Assembly (NCBI GenBank): GCA_946482595.1
Contig: CAMLSD010000143.1
Coordinates: 1 to 9,203, forward strand
Length of the DNA stretch: 9,203 bases
Source: an uncultured Comamonadaceae bacterium
GTDB taxonomy: Bacteria > Pseudomonadota > Gammaproteobacteria > Burkholderiales > Burkholderiaceae
Direction: 5' to 3'
The translations under genes and the position numbers were made by a program. Below are positions 1-5,538 of this stretch, one piece after another (position 1 is the first letter of the stretch; each line of letters starts with the position of its first letter). Under the pieces are notes generated by a model. The model was not told where the DNA came from, did not search any database, and saw only the letters and a list, made by a program, of their open reading frames with translations.

Positions 1-500
1 AGCAGTACGGCCGCATCGTGATGACCACCTCGTCGTCGGGCCTGTACGGCAACTTTGGCCAGTCCAACTACGGCGCCGCCAAGATGGCCCTGGTGGGCCT
101 GATGCAGACCCTGGCACTCGAAGGCGCCAAGCGCAACATCCGCGTCAACTGCCTGGCCCCGAGCGCGGCCACCGCGATGACCGAGAGCATCCTGCCACCC
201 GAGGTGCTGGCGCGCCTGACGCCTGCGCACGTGAGCCCCGGCCTCATCCCCCTGGTGAGCGAAGACGCGCCCACCCGCATGATCCTGCTGGCTGGCGCGG
301 GCAGCTTCGAGTGTGCGCACGTCACGATGACGCAGGGCGTGCATCTGGCAGACCGGGCCATTGCGGGCGAGGCCCTGTGCAGCCAGCTGCCGGCGGTCGC
401 GTCCCGGCTGGGCGAGGTGGTGCCGGCGTCGGGGTGGGAGCAGTATCAGCTGGAGATTGCCAAGGCGCAGGGCGTGCGGGAGATGGCGGGGGCGGGGTGA
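1..500 (+). CDS. Short-chain dehydrogenase/reductase, MFE-2 hydroxyacyl-CoA dehydrogenase-like (5' partial)
   Basis: C-terminal portion of an NAD(P)-dependent oxidoreductase of the SDR superfamily; the reading frame enters the window at base 3 and stops with TGA at 498-500. The catalytic region is visible: a Ser-rich stretch after the VMTT strand (about bases 27-38), then the Y-x-x-x-K pair with Tyr at 69-71 and Lys at 81-83, followed by the N-I-R-V-N-C-L-A-P strand typical of SDRs. The local wording YGRIVMTTSSSGLYGNFGQ and the later MTESILPPEVL resemble the (3R)-hydroxyacyl-CoA dehydrogenase domain of peroxisomal multifunctional enzyme type 2, which suggests fatty acyl-CoA or related hydroxyacyl substrates. 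The substrate is inference. The NAD-binding Rossmann glycine motif lies upstream of the window. The roughly 70 C-terminal residues after the ADRAIAGE segment extend past the SDR core and are unassigned. It is convergent with the lipoprotein genes that follow. Confidence 0.9.
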   Translation, partial: QYGRIVMTTSSSGLYGNFGQSNYGAAKMALVGLMQTLALEGAKRNIRVNCLAPSAATAMTESILPPEVLARLTPAHVSPGLIPLVSEDAPTRMILLAGAGSFECAHVTMTQGVHLADRAIAGEALCSQLPAVASRLGEVVPASGWEQYQLEIAKAQGVREMAGAG

Positions 501-543
501 GCTGGGTGGGGCGGGTGAGCCACCGTGGGTGCGACTGCGGGCG

Positions 544-558
544 GTTCGCGGGCCGAAC
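544..558. terminator. Possible hairpin between convergent genes
   Basis: A perfect 5-bp inverted repeat (GTTCG, 5-base loop, CGAAC) lies in the 66-base gap between the convergent SDR and lipoprotein genes, where a shared terminator would be expected. There is no T-run on either strand, so a classical intrinsic terminator is not shown. The position is the main argument. Confidence 0.25.
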
Positions 559-566
559 GTGCGCCG

Positions 567-950
567 CTACGGCCCGAGCCGGCGCACGAAATCTTCTGCC
601 ACGGTGGGTTCGAAATCGCGGTCGATGTAGCGGCTTTCCATCGGCTTCTTGCTCATGAGGATGATGCTGTACTGCTCGGCGCGCGGCGTGGTGGGGGCGA
701 TGAAGATCGCCACCACCTTGCCGGTGTCCACGCGCGACTTGATCACACCCGACGGCTTGTCCCGTTCGACGATGGTCATGTCGTTGGCCATGGCGCCGAG
801 CGCGGCGCGCCAGACCTGGTCGTAGGTCTTGCCGGACACGTAGAACTGCTTGCCGCGCCCCTGGCCGGGTTGCAGGTCGTCGGTGGAGGTGGCGCAGCCC
901 ACCAGCATCAAAGCGCAGACATGCAGCGCTGTCCATCGCAAGGTGGCCAT
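567..950 (-). CDS. Small putative lipoprotein (127 aa), distal gene of lipoprotein pair
   Basis: The protein begins MATLRWTALHVCALMLVGC: one Arg, a hydrophobic core, then a lipobox LVGC with the acylated Cys at residue 19. It is therefore predicted to be exported and lipid-anchored. Residues after Cys-19 (Ala-Thr) do not give the Asp inner-membrane retention signal, so outer-membrane sorting is likely. The mature part has a YDQVWRAALGAM helix, then an IVERDKPSGVIKSRVDTG strand pair. This pattern resembles small envelope lipoproteins of Proteobacteria that I can recognise only as a type, without a known function. ATG at 950 is chosen because GAGGAA sits 6 bases upstream and the signal peptide starts there; an in-frame extension towards 1418 exists but antisenses the neighbouring lipoprotein gene. 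Only two bases separate it from the stop of the upstream lipoprotein gene, so the two are co-transcribed. Confidence 0.82.
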   Translation of the reverse strand: MATLRWTALHVCALMLVGCATSTDDLQPGQGRGKQFYVSGKTYDQVWRAALGAMANDMTIVERDKPSGVIKSRVDTGKVVAIFIAPTTPRAEQYSIILMSKKPMESRYIDRDFEPTVAEDFVRRLGP

Positions 951-952
951 GG

Positions 953-1360
953 TCAGTTCCTCACGCTCGCGGTGGGGGGAGGCTGTACCTTGCTGCACTT
1001 GAATACCACCGTGCGGCCCTGGGAGCAGTCGGGCGTGAGCTTGAAATTGCCCACCCGGTGGCCGAGCGCGCCACCCCCGCCTTCGCCGGTGATGGCGTAG
1101 TCGCCCTGGCACACGCGGGCTACCGCATCGAGCGCGGCCTTGCGGCGCGACGCGATCAGCGATGACAGGCCCGCATTGCAGTAGCTCACCTCGCCGGTGG
1201 CGCCCCATTGGTACGACGCCGACAGCGGCCCCGGGAGTTTTTCGCTGGGGCTGTAGATGTAGGGCGTGGCCACGTTGCTGAGCAGCGCCGTGTCCAGGCC
1301 GGCGCATCCGGCGGTGAGCGCGGCCAGGCAGCACGCGGCAAGAGTCAGAGTTGGTTTCAT
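953..1360 (-). CDS. Small putative lipoprotein (135 aa), proximal gene of lipoprotein pair
   Basis: The N-terminus MKPTLTLAACCLAALTAGC is a clear lipoprotein signal peptide: Lys at residue 2, a hydrophobic core, lipobox LTAGC with Cys at residue 19. Mature residues AGLDTALL do not show an Asp at +2, so an outer-membrane location is likely. The rest has an aromatic segment (YIYSPSEKLPG, SYQWGATGEVSYC), a helix with ASRRKAALDAVARVC, a Gly-rich GEGGGGALGH loop and a C-terminal strand with two Cys (LTPDCSQ, FKCSKVQ). The mature part holds four Cys besides the lipidated one, which could form periplasmic disulfides. I do not recognise the family. The start is supported by GAGGT at 1366-1370, 5 bases upstream of the ATG. 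It is the first gene of the two-lipoprotein operon. The repeat array about 25 bases further upstream lies where promoter elements would be. Confidence 0.82.
   Translation of the reverse strand: MKPTLTLAACCLAALTAGCAGLDTALLSNVATPYIYSPSEKLPGPLSASYQWGATGEVSYCNAGLSSLIASRRKAALDAVARVCQGDYAITGEGGGGALGHRVGNFKLTPDCSQGRTVVFKCSKVQPPPTASVRN
957..962 (-). promoter_or_regulatory. Ribosome binding site inside the end of the upstream lipoprotein gene
   Basis: GAGGAA on the minus strand, 6 bases before the ATG at 950. It overlaps the last codons of the 135-residue lipoprotein gene, whose TGA lies between this site and the next start. The arrangement favours coupled translation and fixes the start of the 127-residue gene. 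Confidence 0.7.
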
Positions 1361-1383
1361 GGATGACCTCGATGGAACGGGGT

Positions 1384-1416
1384 GGGTGGATGTGGGGTGG
1401 ATGTTGGGTGGATGGC
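1384..1416. repeat. Three tandem 11-bp G-rich repeats
   Basis: Three consecutive 11-base units share the core GGGTGGATG (1384-1394, 1395-1405, 1406-1416), differing only in the last two bases. With the preceding GGGG at 1379-1382 the plus strand has four runs of three or more G with short spacers, a borderline G-quadruplex pattern. The array is 24-56 bases upstream of the minus-strand lipoprotein start, in the expected promoter or 5' leader. The remaining 130 bases up to 1546 hold nothing I can assign. Confidence 0.75.
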
Positions 1417-1546
1417 ACGGCGGCTCAACGCCCCGATGGGTCGTGGCGCGGCACGATCTGGTCGCCGGCGGTGAAGCGTTGCGGCCACCCCATGACCGCG
1501 TTGCCGCGCCCGGGCCATCGCCCGATGGGGTTGAAGAAAAGAAAGT

Positions 1547-2305
1547 TCAGGCGGGCTTGCGCGCCACGATGAAGACCCGGAAGTCCTTGCCCCGGGTGCC
1601 ATGGCGTTCCACCGCCTCGACCTGCAGGCCCTGCCGGGCCATGGCGTTGACCAACGTGGTCTGGGTGAAGATGAGCACGTGCGGCGCCCTGCCGATGGCG
1701 CGCATCAACGGAATGGCCACGCGGGTCACCAGCGGGTTCAGTTCGGCGACGCAGGCTGTCTTGGAGATCAGCAGCCCGCCAGGGCGCAGCGCCAGCGCCG
1801 CCTGCGCCAGTGTGTGGTCAAGGTCGTGCATGAGGTGCAGCACGTTGAAGGCCAGCACCACGTCGTGCGACCCGGGCGGCGACACCGGCGCCTCGGCGTC
1901 GGCCACGGCAAAGGTCAGCGGCGGGGCCGGCTGCCCGGTGGGCCATGCGGCCAGCTTCTCGCCGGCGATGGCGATCATCCCGGCCGACACGTCGGTGGCC
2001 AGAAAGCAGCGCGTGAAGGGGGCCAGCCGCAGCGCCGTGGTGCCGGTGCCGCAGCCGATCTCGAGCACGTCGTGCGTCGGGCGCAGCAGGCCCTGCACGC
2101 GGCGCAGCGTGGCCTCGTAGCCGGCCAGGTCGGCGATCGGGTCGGCGGCGTACTTGCGGGCCACGCGGTCCCAGAAGCGGGCCTTGCGGGCGGCGACCGG
2201 GCCCGCGGCCAGGTTGGCCGTGAGGGTGGGGGACAGCGAGGGCGAGGGCATGGGCCGATGAACCGGGTCTGCGGAAGGTACTGAACTGAAGTGCATGCTA
2301 TCCAT
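1547..2305 (-). CDS. Class I SAM-dependent methyltransferase (252 aa)
   Basis: A soluble methyltransferase of the class I (Rossmann-like) fold. Motif I, VLEIGCGTG at residues 80-88, binds S-adenosylmethionine. The next strand ends in ATDVS (residues 103-107), whose Asp is expected to contact the SAM ribose. A later segment with DVVLAFNVLHLMHD and LRPGGLLISKT is the usual motif III/IV plus post-motif region of small-molecule methyltransferases of the Methyltransf_11/25 type. The methyl acceptor cannot be told from sequence. A helical cap, KARFWDRVARKYAADPI, precedes motif I. The start is uncertain. ATG at 2305 gives the longest protein but has no ribosome binding site and leaves only 53 bases to the divergent LysR gene. 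ATG at 2296 or 2251 (residue 19, just before a Ser/Pro-rich stretch) are alternatives, and 2251 would give a more ordinary intergenic length. The divergent LysR neighbour is the likely regulator. Confidence 0.9.
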   Translation of the reverse strand: MDSMHFSSVPSADPVHRPMPSPSLSPTLTANLAAGPVAARKARFWDRVARKYAADPIADLAGYEATLRRVQGLLRPTHDVLEIGCGTGTTALRLAPFTRCFLATDVSAGMIAIAGEKLAAWPTGQPAPPLTFAVADAEAPVSPPGSHDVVLAFNVLHLMHDLDHTLAQAALALRPGGLLISKTACVAELNPLVTRVAIPLMRAIGRAPHVLIFTQTTLVNAMARQGLQVEAVERHGTRGKDFRVFIVARKPA

Positions 2306-2365
2306 GCAGCCAAGTGAATGGAACTGCGGTAAATTGCAGCGAACCTATTCATTGATGCATGGATA
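2299..2365. repeat. 10-bp inverted repeat at the two divergent gene starts
   Basis: TATCCATGCA at 2299-2308 is repeated in exact inverted form as TGCATGGATA at 2356-2365, so both divergent genes begin with the same ten bases around their ATG. Nested on the left is a shorter dyad, TGCATG (2292-2297) and CATGCA (2303-2308) with a 5-base spacer. The arms could be operator half-sites or simply similar translation starts. Confidence 0.6.
2324..2339. promoter_or_regulatory. Candidate LysR-type binding box in divergent intergenic region
   Basis: CTGC at 2324-2327 and GCAG at 2336-2339 form a dyad around an AT-rich 8-base centre (GGTAAATT), in an otherwise GC-rich region. It contains T-N12-A with flanking GC symmetry, close to the T-N11-A rule for LysR-family sites. 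It lies midway between the methyltransferase and the LysR gene, where an autoregulatory and activating site would be placed. I see no convincing -35/-10 pair on either strand. Confidence 0.4.
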
Positions 2366-3231
2366 AGCTCGACTGGAACCATCTCAAGGCGTTTCTGAAG
2401 ACCGCTGAGGCCGGCTCGCTGTCGGCCGCCGCGCGCCAGCTGGGCCTGTCGCAGCCCACGCTGAGCCGGCAGGTGGCCGCCATTGAGCGGTGCCTGGGCG
2501 TGACGCTGTTCGAACGCGTGGGCAAGGCCATGGTGCCCACCGCCAGCGGGTTGGACCTGCTCGAGCACGTCCGCGCCATGGGCAACGCGGCCGACACCGT
2601 GCGCCTGGCGGCCAGCGGCCATTCACAGGCCGTGGCCGGCGTGGTGACGGTGTCGGCCACCGACACCGTGGCCACCCACCTGCTGCCACCGCTGCTGCGG
2701 CAACTGCGCGAACAGGCCCCCGGCATCCAGGTCGAGGTGGTGTCGTCCGACGCGGTGAGCGACCTGCTGCGCCGTGAAGCCGACATCGCCATCCGCCACC
2801 TCAAGCCCGAACAACCCGACCTGATCGCCCGCCACATCCGCGAAGCCGAGGCTCACTTCTACGCAACGGCCGACTGGGTGCAACAACACGGCCACCCCCG
2901 CACCGCCGAAGACGCCGTCCACCTGCCCTTCGTGGGCCACACCCGTGGCGGGCCGTACCTGTCGATGCTGCGCCACCACGGGCTGCCCGTGACCGAAGCC
3001 AACTTCAGCTGCTATGCCAGCCAAACCGCCACCCACTGGGCCCTGGTGACCCAAGGCCTGGGCATCGGCGCCATGATGAAAGAAATCGCCGCCGCCACAC
3101 CGAACATGGTGCAAGTGCTTGACGACGTGCCCCCGATCCGTTTCCCGATCTGGCTGGTGACGCATCGGGAGTTGCGCACGTCGAGAAGGATTCAGGTGGT
3201 GTTCGAGGCGTTGGGGAAGGGGTTGGGGTGA
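2359..3231 (+). CDS. LysR-family transcriptional regulator (290 aa)
   Basis: Full-length LysR-type regulator of normal size. The N-terminal winged helix-turn-helix is clear: WNHLKAFLKTAEAGSLSAAA, then a recognition helix in LSQPTLSRQVAAIE (helix-turn-helix about residues 20-43) and LGVTLFER at the wing. A linker helix runs to about residue 85. The effector-binding domain (about 92-290) starts with the strand VAGVVTVSATDTVA and includes LLRREADIAIRH (the usual L-x-x-G/E-x-x-D-x-x-I segment), a hinge region and TQGLGIGAMM. Many LysR proteins bind the promoter shared with a divergent gene and respond to a small metabolite; here the divergent gene is the methyltransferase. ATG at 2359 lacks a Shine-Dalgarno sequence, but MDKLDWNHLKAF is a standard LysR beginning. 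The ligand is unknown. Although it precedes the copper locus, the long non-coding gap makes control of that locus unlikely. Confidence 0.93.
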   Translation: MDKLDWNHLKAFLKTAEAGSLSAAARQLGLSQPTLSRQVAAIERCLGVTLFERVGKAMVPTASGLDLLEHVRAMGNAADTVRLAASGHSQAVAGVVTVSATDTVATHLLPPLLRQLREQAPGIQVEVVSSDAVSDLLRREADIAIRHLKPEQPDLIARHIREAEAHFYATADWVQQHGHPRTAEDAVHLPFVGHTRGGPYLSMLRHHGLPVTEANFSCYASQTATHWALVTQGLGIGAMMKEIAAATPNMVQVLDDVPPIRFPIWLVTHRELRTSRRIQVVFEALGKGLG

Positions 3232-3702
3232 GGGGGGAGCGGGGTGGGGGGCTGCTTTGCAGTGGTTGCGGTCTGTCGGGGGCAACTCGCCGAACGCTCG
3301 CTTCCGGCCAGGAGCGGTCATACAGGTCGCGGTCTCAATCCGAACTACGTGACTTCGACGAACGACGGTTTCCTGGCGAGCTACCCACATATCGCGCTGG
3401 CTCGAACGGGCCATAACTAGCCGCCTATCGCTGCTGTATCTACGGCCGCAGAGAGACCGACCCGAGGCAACCAGATCATGGCGGATCGCGGCGATCCATT
3501 CGTTCGACAAGCTTCGGCCGGTGTGTCTGCTGCACCCGCGAAGCCATGCGAACTCGCCTTCACACCTCCAGGAGGGCCGCGCCCGATCGGTGCGCTTGGA
3601 GACGAGCCACCTGCCCGACGCCAGTCACGCAGTAGCTCGTCGGCAGAGCTGCCCCGTGGGACGACAATCATGGATTCGAGATCGTTGTATCCTGCGCACG
3701 TG
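3232..3702. other. Gene-poor stretch with decayed-looking sequence
   Basis: No supported gene lies in these roughly 470 bases. The first 60 bases after the LysR stop are G-rich. From about 3280 the composition becomes more mixed, with AT-richer patches (around 3380-3440 and 3660-3695) and stops in several frames. Open frames exist (for example 3478-3669 in frame with the next gene, and 3521-3703), but their products are Arg/Ser/Pro-rich without domain signs. Small symmetries are present: CTGC/GCAG at 3252-3262, CGCTC/GAGCG at 3295-3316, CCTCC/GGAGG at 3565-3575. None is a convincing terminator or metal-regulator operator. A promoter for the copper locus should lie near the 3' end: TATCCT at 3688-3693 is a weak -10 candidate without a matching -35. 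It looks like a junction between a chromosomal block and an acquired resistance locus. Confidence 0.55.
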
Positions 3703-4056
3703 ATGCGTCGCTTCCTGACCCTGCTGTTGTGCGCCTGCGTGGTCCTGCAGGGCGTGGGCACCGTGCTGGCCCAGGAGGCACCGTGCCCCATGGAAGCCGA
3801 GTTGACGGCCATGGTCGTGGCTGGCGACTTGGCCTTCGAAGACCTGCCCGACTGCTGCAACGACATGCAGACCTGGGCCGAAACTGGCCATCTCTGCAAG
3901 CAGGGTCTGGACTGCGCCAGTCTTTTGGTGTGGGCGCCGTTGCCTTTCCTGGGCATGGTTGCAGCTGCGTCGGACTCCGACCGAGCCTTTCTGCCGGGGC
4001 CGTCGGCCCTGAGCGCGCCGCCCGGCGCGCCCTGGCGCCCACCCAACGGCACCTGA
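3703..4056 (+). CDS. Small secreted cysteine-rich protein of copper/heavy-metal efflux locus (117 aa)
   Basis: A short exported protein ahead of cusC. The signal peptide is plain: MRRF, a Leu/Cys/Val-rich core, and a likely cleavage after VLA (residues 21-23) giving a mature start QEAPCPM. The mature chain holds five Cys (residues 28, 51, 52, 65, 71) arranged as CPM, then DCCND, then CKQGLDC, and ends in a Pro-rich tail with APWRPP. This resembles small periplasmic proteins commonly found beside CzcCBA/CusCBA-type operons (CzcI-like in position and size); a role in periplasmic metal binding or sensing is inferred, not shown. An in-frame ATG at 3670 adds 11 residues and has a weak GGGA 8 bases upstream, whereas ATG 3703 has no ribosome binding site but gives a conventional signal peptide; the frame opens further to 3478 with no support. 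It is probably co-transcribed with cusC. Confidence 0.75.
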   Translation: MRRFLTLLLCACVVLQGVGTVLAQEAPCPMEAELTAMVVAGDLAFEDLPDCCNDMQTWAETGHLCKQGLDCASLLVWAPLPFLGMVAAASDSDRAFLPGPSALSAPPGAPWRPPNGT

Positions 4057-4063
4057 TCGAGCC

Positions 4064-4114
4064 GCGCGCCCTTGGCGCGCCCGTCTGACCGCTCGCCGGC
4101 GAACTTCGCGCCGG
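4064..4114 (+). other. Two tandem GC-rich hairpins in the leader of cusC
   Basis: First hairpin 4064-4080: GCGCGCC, 3-base loop, GGCGCGC. Second hairpin 4096-4114: CCGGCG, 7-base loop, CGCCGG. They lie just after the stop of the cysteine-rich gene and well before a usable cusC start. Neither is followed by a T-run, so they are not intrinsic terminators in form. They could stabilise RNA ends, attenuate read-through or be remnants of a junction. Confidence 0.5.
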
Positions 4115-4182
4115 AGGCGGCCGATCAGTCCATGGCCTTGATCGCGCGCTGCGCGGTGAGGTCCTCCGGGGTCTCTTCCACC

Positions 4183-5538
4183 ATGTTCCCTATGCCCATG
4201 CTGCGGCGAGACTGTACCCGCTGTCGCCTGCTCGACCGACCGTTGCAGGTGGCAGGCTTCACGATCCTGTCCCTGGCTACATTCGTGGCTTATGCGCCGA
4301 CCGCTGCAGCAGCAACTGAGCCCCTCTCACTGCAAGACGCGGTCGCGGCTGCCACGGCGCGCGCGCTTTCACCCACGGCCGCAGCAGCAGCTGCCGACGC
4401 CGCGCGGGAACGCGCCGTCGCCGCCGCGCAGCGCCCCGACCCCGTGCTGCGCCTGTCGCTGGACAATCTGCCGGTCGACGGCGCCGAGCGTTTCAGCACT
4501 ACGCGCGACTTCATGACAATGCGTTCCGTCGGCGTGATGCAGACTTTCACGCGCGCCGATAAGAGCAGCGCGCGCGCCATGCGCTTTGAGCGGGAAGCCG
4601 AGGTCGTGCTGGCCGAGCGGCTGGCGCGGCTGGCAGCGGTGCAGCGCGAAACCGCGCTGGCTTGGTTCCAGCGCCACGCCACCGAGCAGCGCCAGCGCGT
4701 GCTGGAAGCCCTCCGCGACGAAACCCATCGGCAGGTCGAGGCCACTGAGGCCGCGTTGCGCGGCGCGCGCACCACTCTGCTAGACGTGCTGGCAGCGCGC
4801 GAGGCCCTCGTCCGACTGGACCAGTCGCTCACCGAAGTCCACTTTGGGGTGAGCAACACGCGCCGCGCGCTGGCCCGCTGGACCGGCGATGCACCGGACC
4901 GTCCACTGGCCGCGCCCCCCGCTTGGGCCGCGCAGGCCTTAGGCAGGCACGACGTGGCCGCACTTCTGGCGCAGCATCCGGCGTTGCAGCGCCTGTCGGC
5001 GAGCGCCGCGGAGGCGGACGCGGCCGCAGCGGTGGCACGCGCCGAGCGCGAGCCCGACTGGAGTGCGGAGCTGATGTTCAGCCAGCGCGGGTCACGCTAC
5101 TCGAACATGGTCTCCATCGGAGTATCGCTGCCGTTGCCATGGGACCGCCCGCAGCGGCAGGACCGCGAACTCGCCGCCCGCCTCGCGCAGGCGGAGGCCG
5201 TGCGCGCCGAGCGGGAGGAGCTGGCACGTGAACTCCGGCTGGAGGTCGAGTCCTGGGTCGAAGCCTTGCGCGCAGGCTTGGCGCAACTGGCGCTGATCGA
5301 CCGCGACCGCATGCCGCTGGCCGCGCAACGCATCGACGCCTCGCTGGCGGCCTTCCGCAGCGGCCAGGCCCCGCTGTCGGTGGTGCTCGAAGCCCGCCGC
5401 GCTGCGCTGGCACTGCAGATGGAGCGTATCGACATGGAACTGCAGGCCGCGCGCCTGTGGGCCCGCCTGGCGTTCCTCATTCCGCAAGAACCCACGGTGA
5501 CCGCCGTTCAAACCTCGACAGAGGGAACCCCGCGATGA
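4183..5538 (+). CDS. cusC: TolC-family outer-membrane factor of Cus-type efflux system (about 451 aa)
   Basis: Outer-membrane channel subunit expected to dock onto the CusB/CusA complex and release copper or silver outside the cell. After an Arg-rich n-region a hydrophobic segment (about residues 21-38) ends in APTAAAA, a likely signal-peptidase I site near residue 44. No lipobox is visible, unlike E. coli CusC, so it is closer to CzcC-like outer-membrane factors. The mature protein starts with PLSLQDAVAAA and has the two-repeat helical pattern of the OEP family, with long Ala/Arg/Glu-rich coiled-coil helices (about residues 125-200 and 310-415) and beta segments SVGVMQTFTR and VSIGVSLPLPW. 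The start is uncertain: ATG 4183 is chosen to fit the signal peptide; ATGs at 4192 and 4198 are alternatives, and 4132 is preceded by GGAGG but 14 bases away. The frame is open back to a TTG at 4072. The TGA overlaps the next ATG. The cusC symbol rests mainly on its neighbours. Confidence 0.88.
   Translation: MFPMPMLRRDCTRCRLLDRPLQVAGFTILSLATFVAYAPTAAAATEPLSLQDAVAAATARALSPTAAAAAADAARERAVAAAQRPDPVLRLSLDNLPVDGAERFSTTRDFMTMRSVGVMQTFTRADKSSARAMRFEREAEVVLAERLARLAAVQRETALAWFQRHATEQRQRVLEALRDETHRQVEATEAALRGARTTLLDVLAAREALVRLDQSLTEVHFGVSNTRRALARWTGDAPDRPLAAPPAWAAQALGRHDVAALLAQHPALQRLSASAAEADAAAAVARAEREPDWSAELMFSQRGSRYSNMVSIGVSLPLPWDRPQRQDRELAARLAQAEAVRAEREELARELRLEVESWVEALRAGLAQLALIDRDRMPLAAQRIDASLAAFRSGQAPLSVVLEARRAALALQMERIDMELQAARLWARLAFLIPQEPTVTAVQTSTEGTPR

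Noticed and set aside
951..1418. N-terminal extension of the 127-residue lipoprotein to a 283-residue protein (minus strand, start 1418)
   Set aside because: The extra part is Arg/His/Pro-rich and lies entirely over the better supported 135-residue lipoprotein gene; the internal ATG at 950 has a ribosome binding site and a lipoprotein signal peptide.
1515..1528. CCATC/GATGG hairpin downstream of the methyltransferase stop as a terminator
   Set aside because: The 5-bp stem with a 4-base loop is not followed by a T-run in the minus-strand direction; the T-rich stretch lies before the stem instead of after it.
1266..2284. Long plus-strand open frames over the methyltransferase
   Set aside because: High-GC shadow frames: Arg/Gly/Ala-rich products without motifs, while the minus strand encodes a clear SAM-binding protein.
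2623..3510. Long minus-strand frame across the LysR gene and the following spacer
   Set aside because: Its His/Gly/Val-rich product is the antisense of LysR. The part over the spacer has no domain sign and no start support.
3565..3575. CCTCC-A-GGAGG as a MerR/CueR-type operator or ribosome binding site
   Set aside because: Far shorter than a CueR-type palindrome, not between -10 and -35 elements, and no start codon at a suitable distance.
3417..4052. Minus-strand frame of about 211 residues opposite the cysteine-rich gene
   Set aside because: Low-complexity Arg/Ser/Pro composition; the plus strand has a signal peptide and a structured cysteine pattern.
5457..5534. Upstream GTG start for cusB at 5457
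   Set aside because: It would overlap the cusC end by about 80 bases and precede a proper signal anchor with unrelated residues; ATG 5535 has a ribosome binding site and the ATGA overlap.
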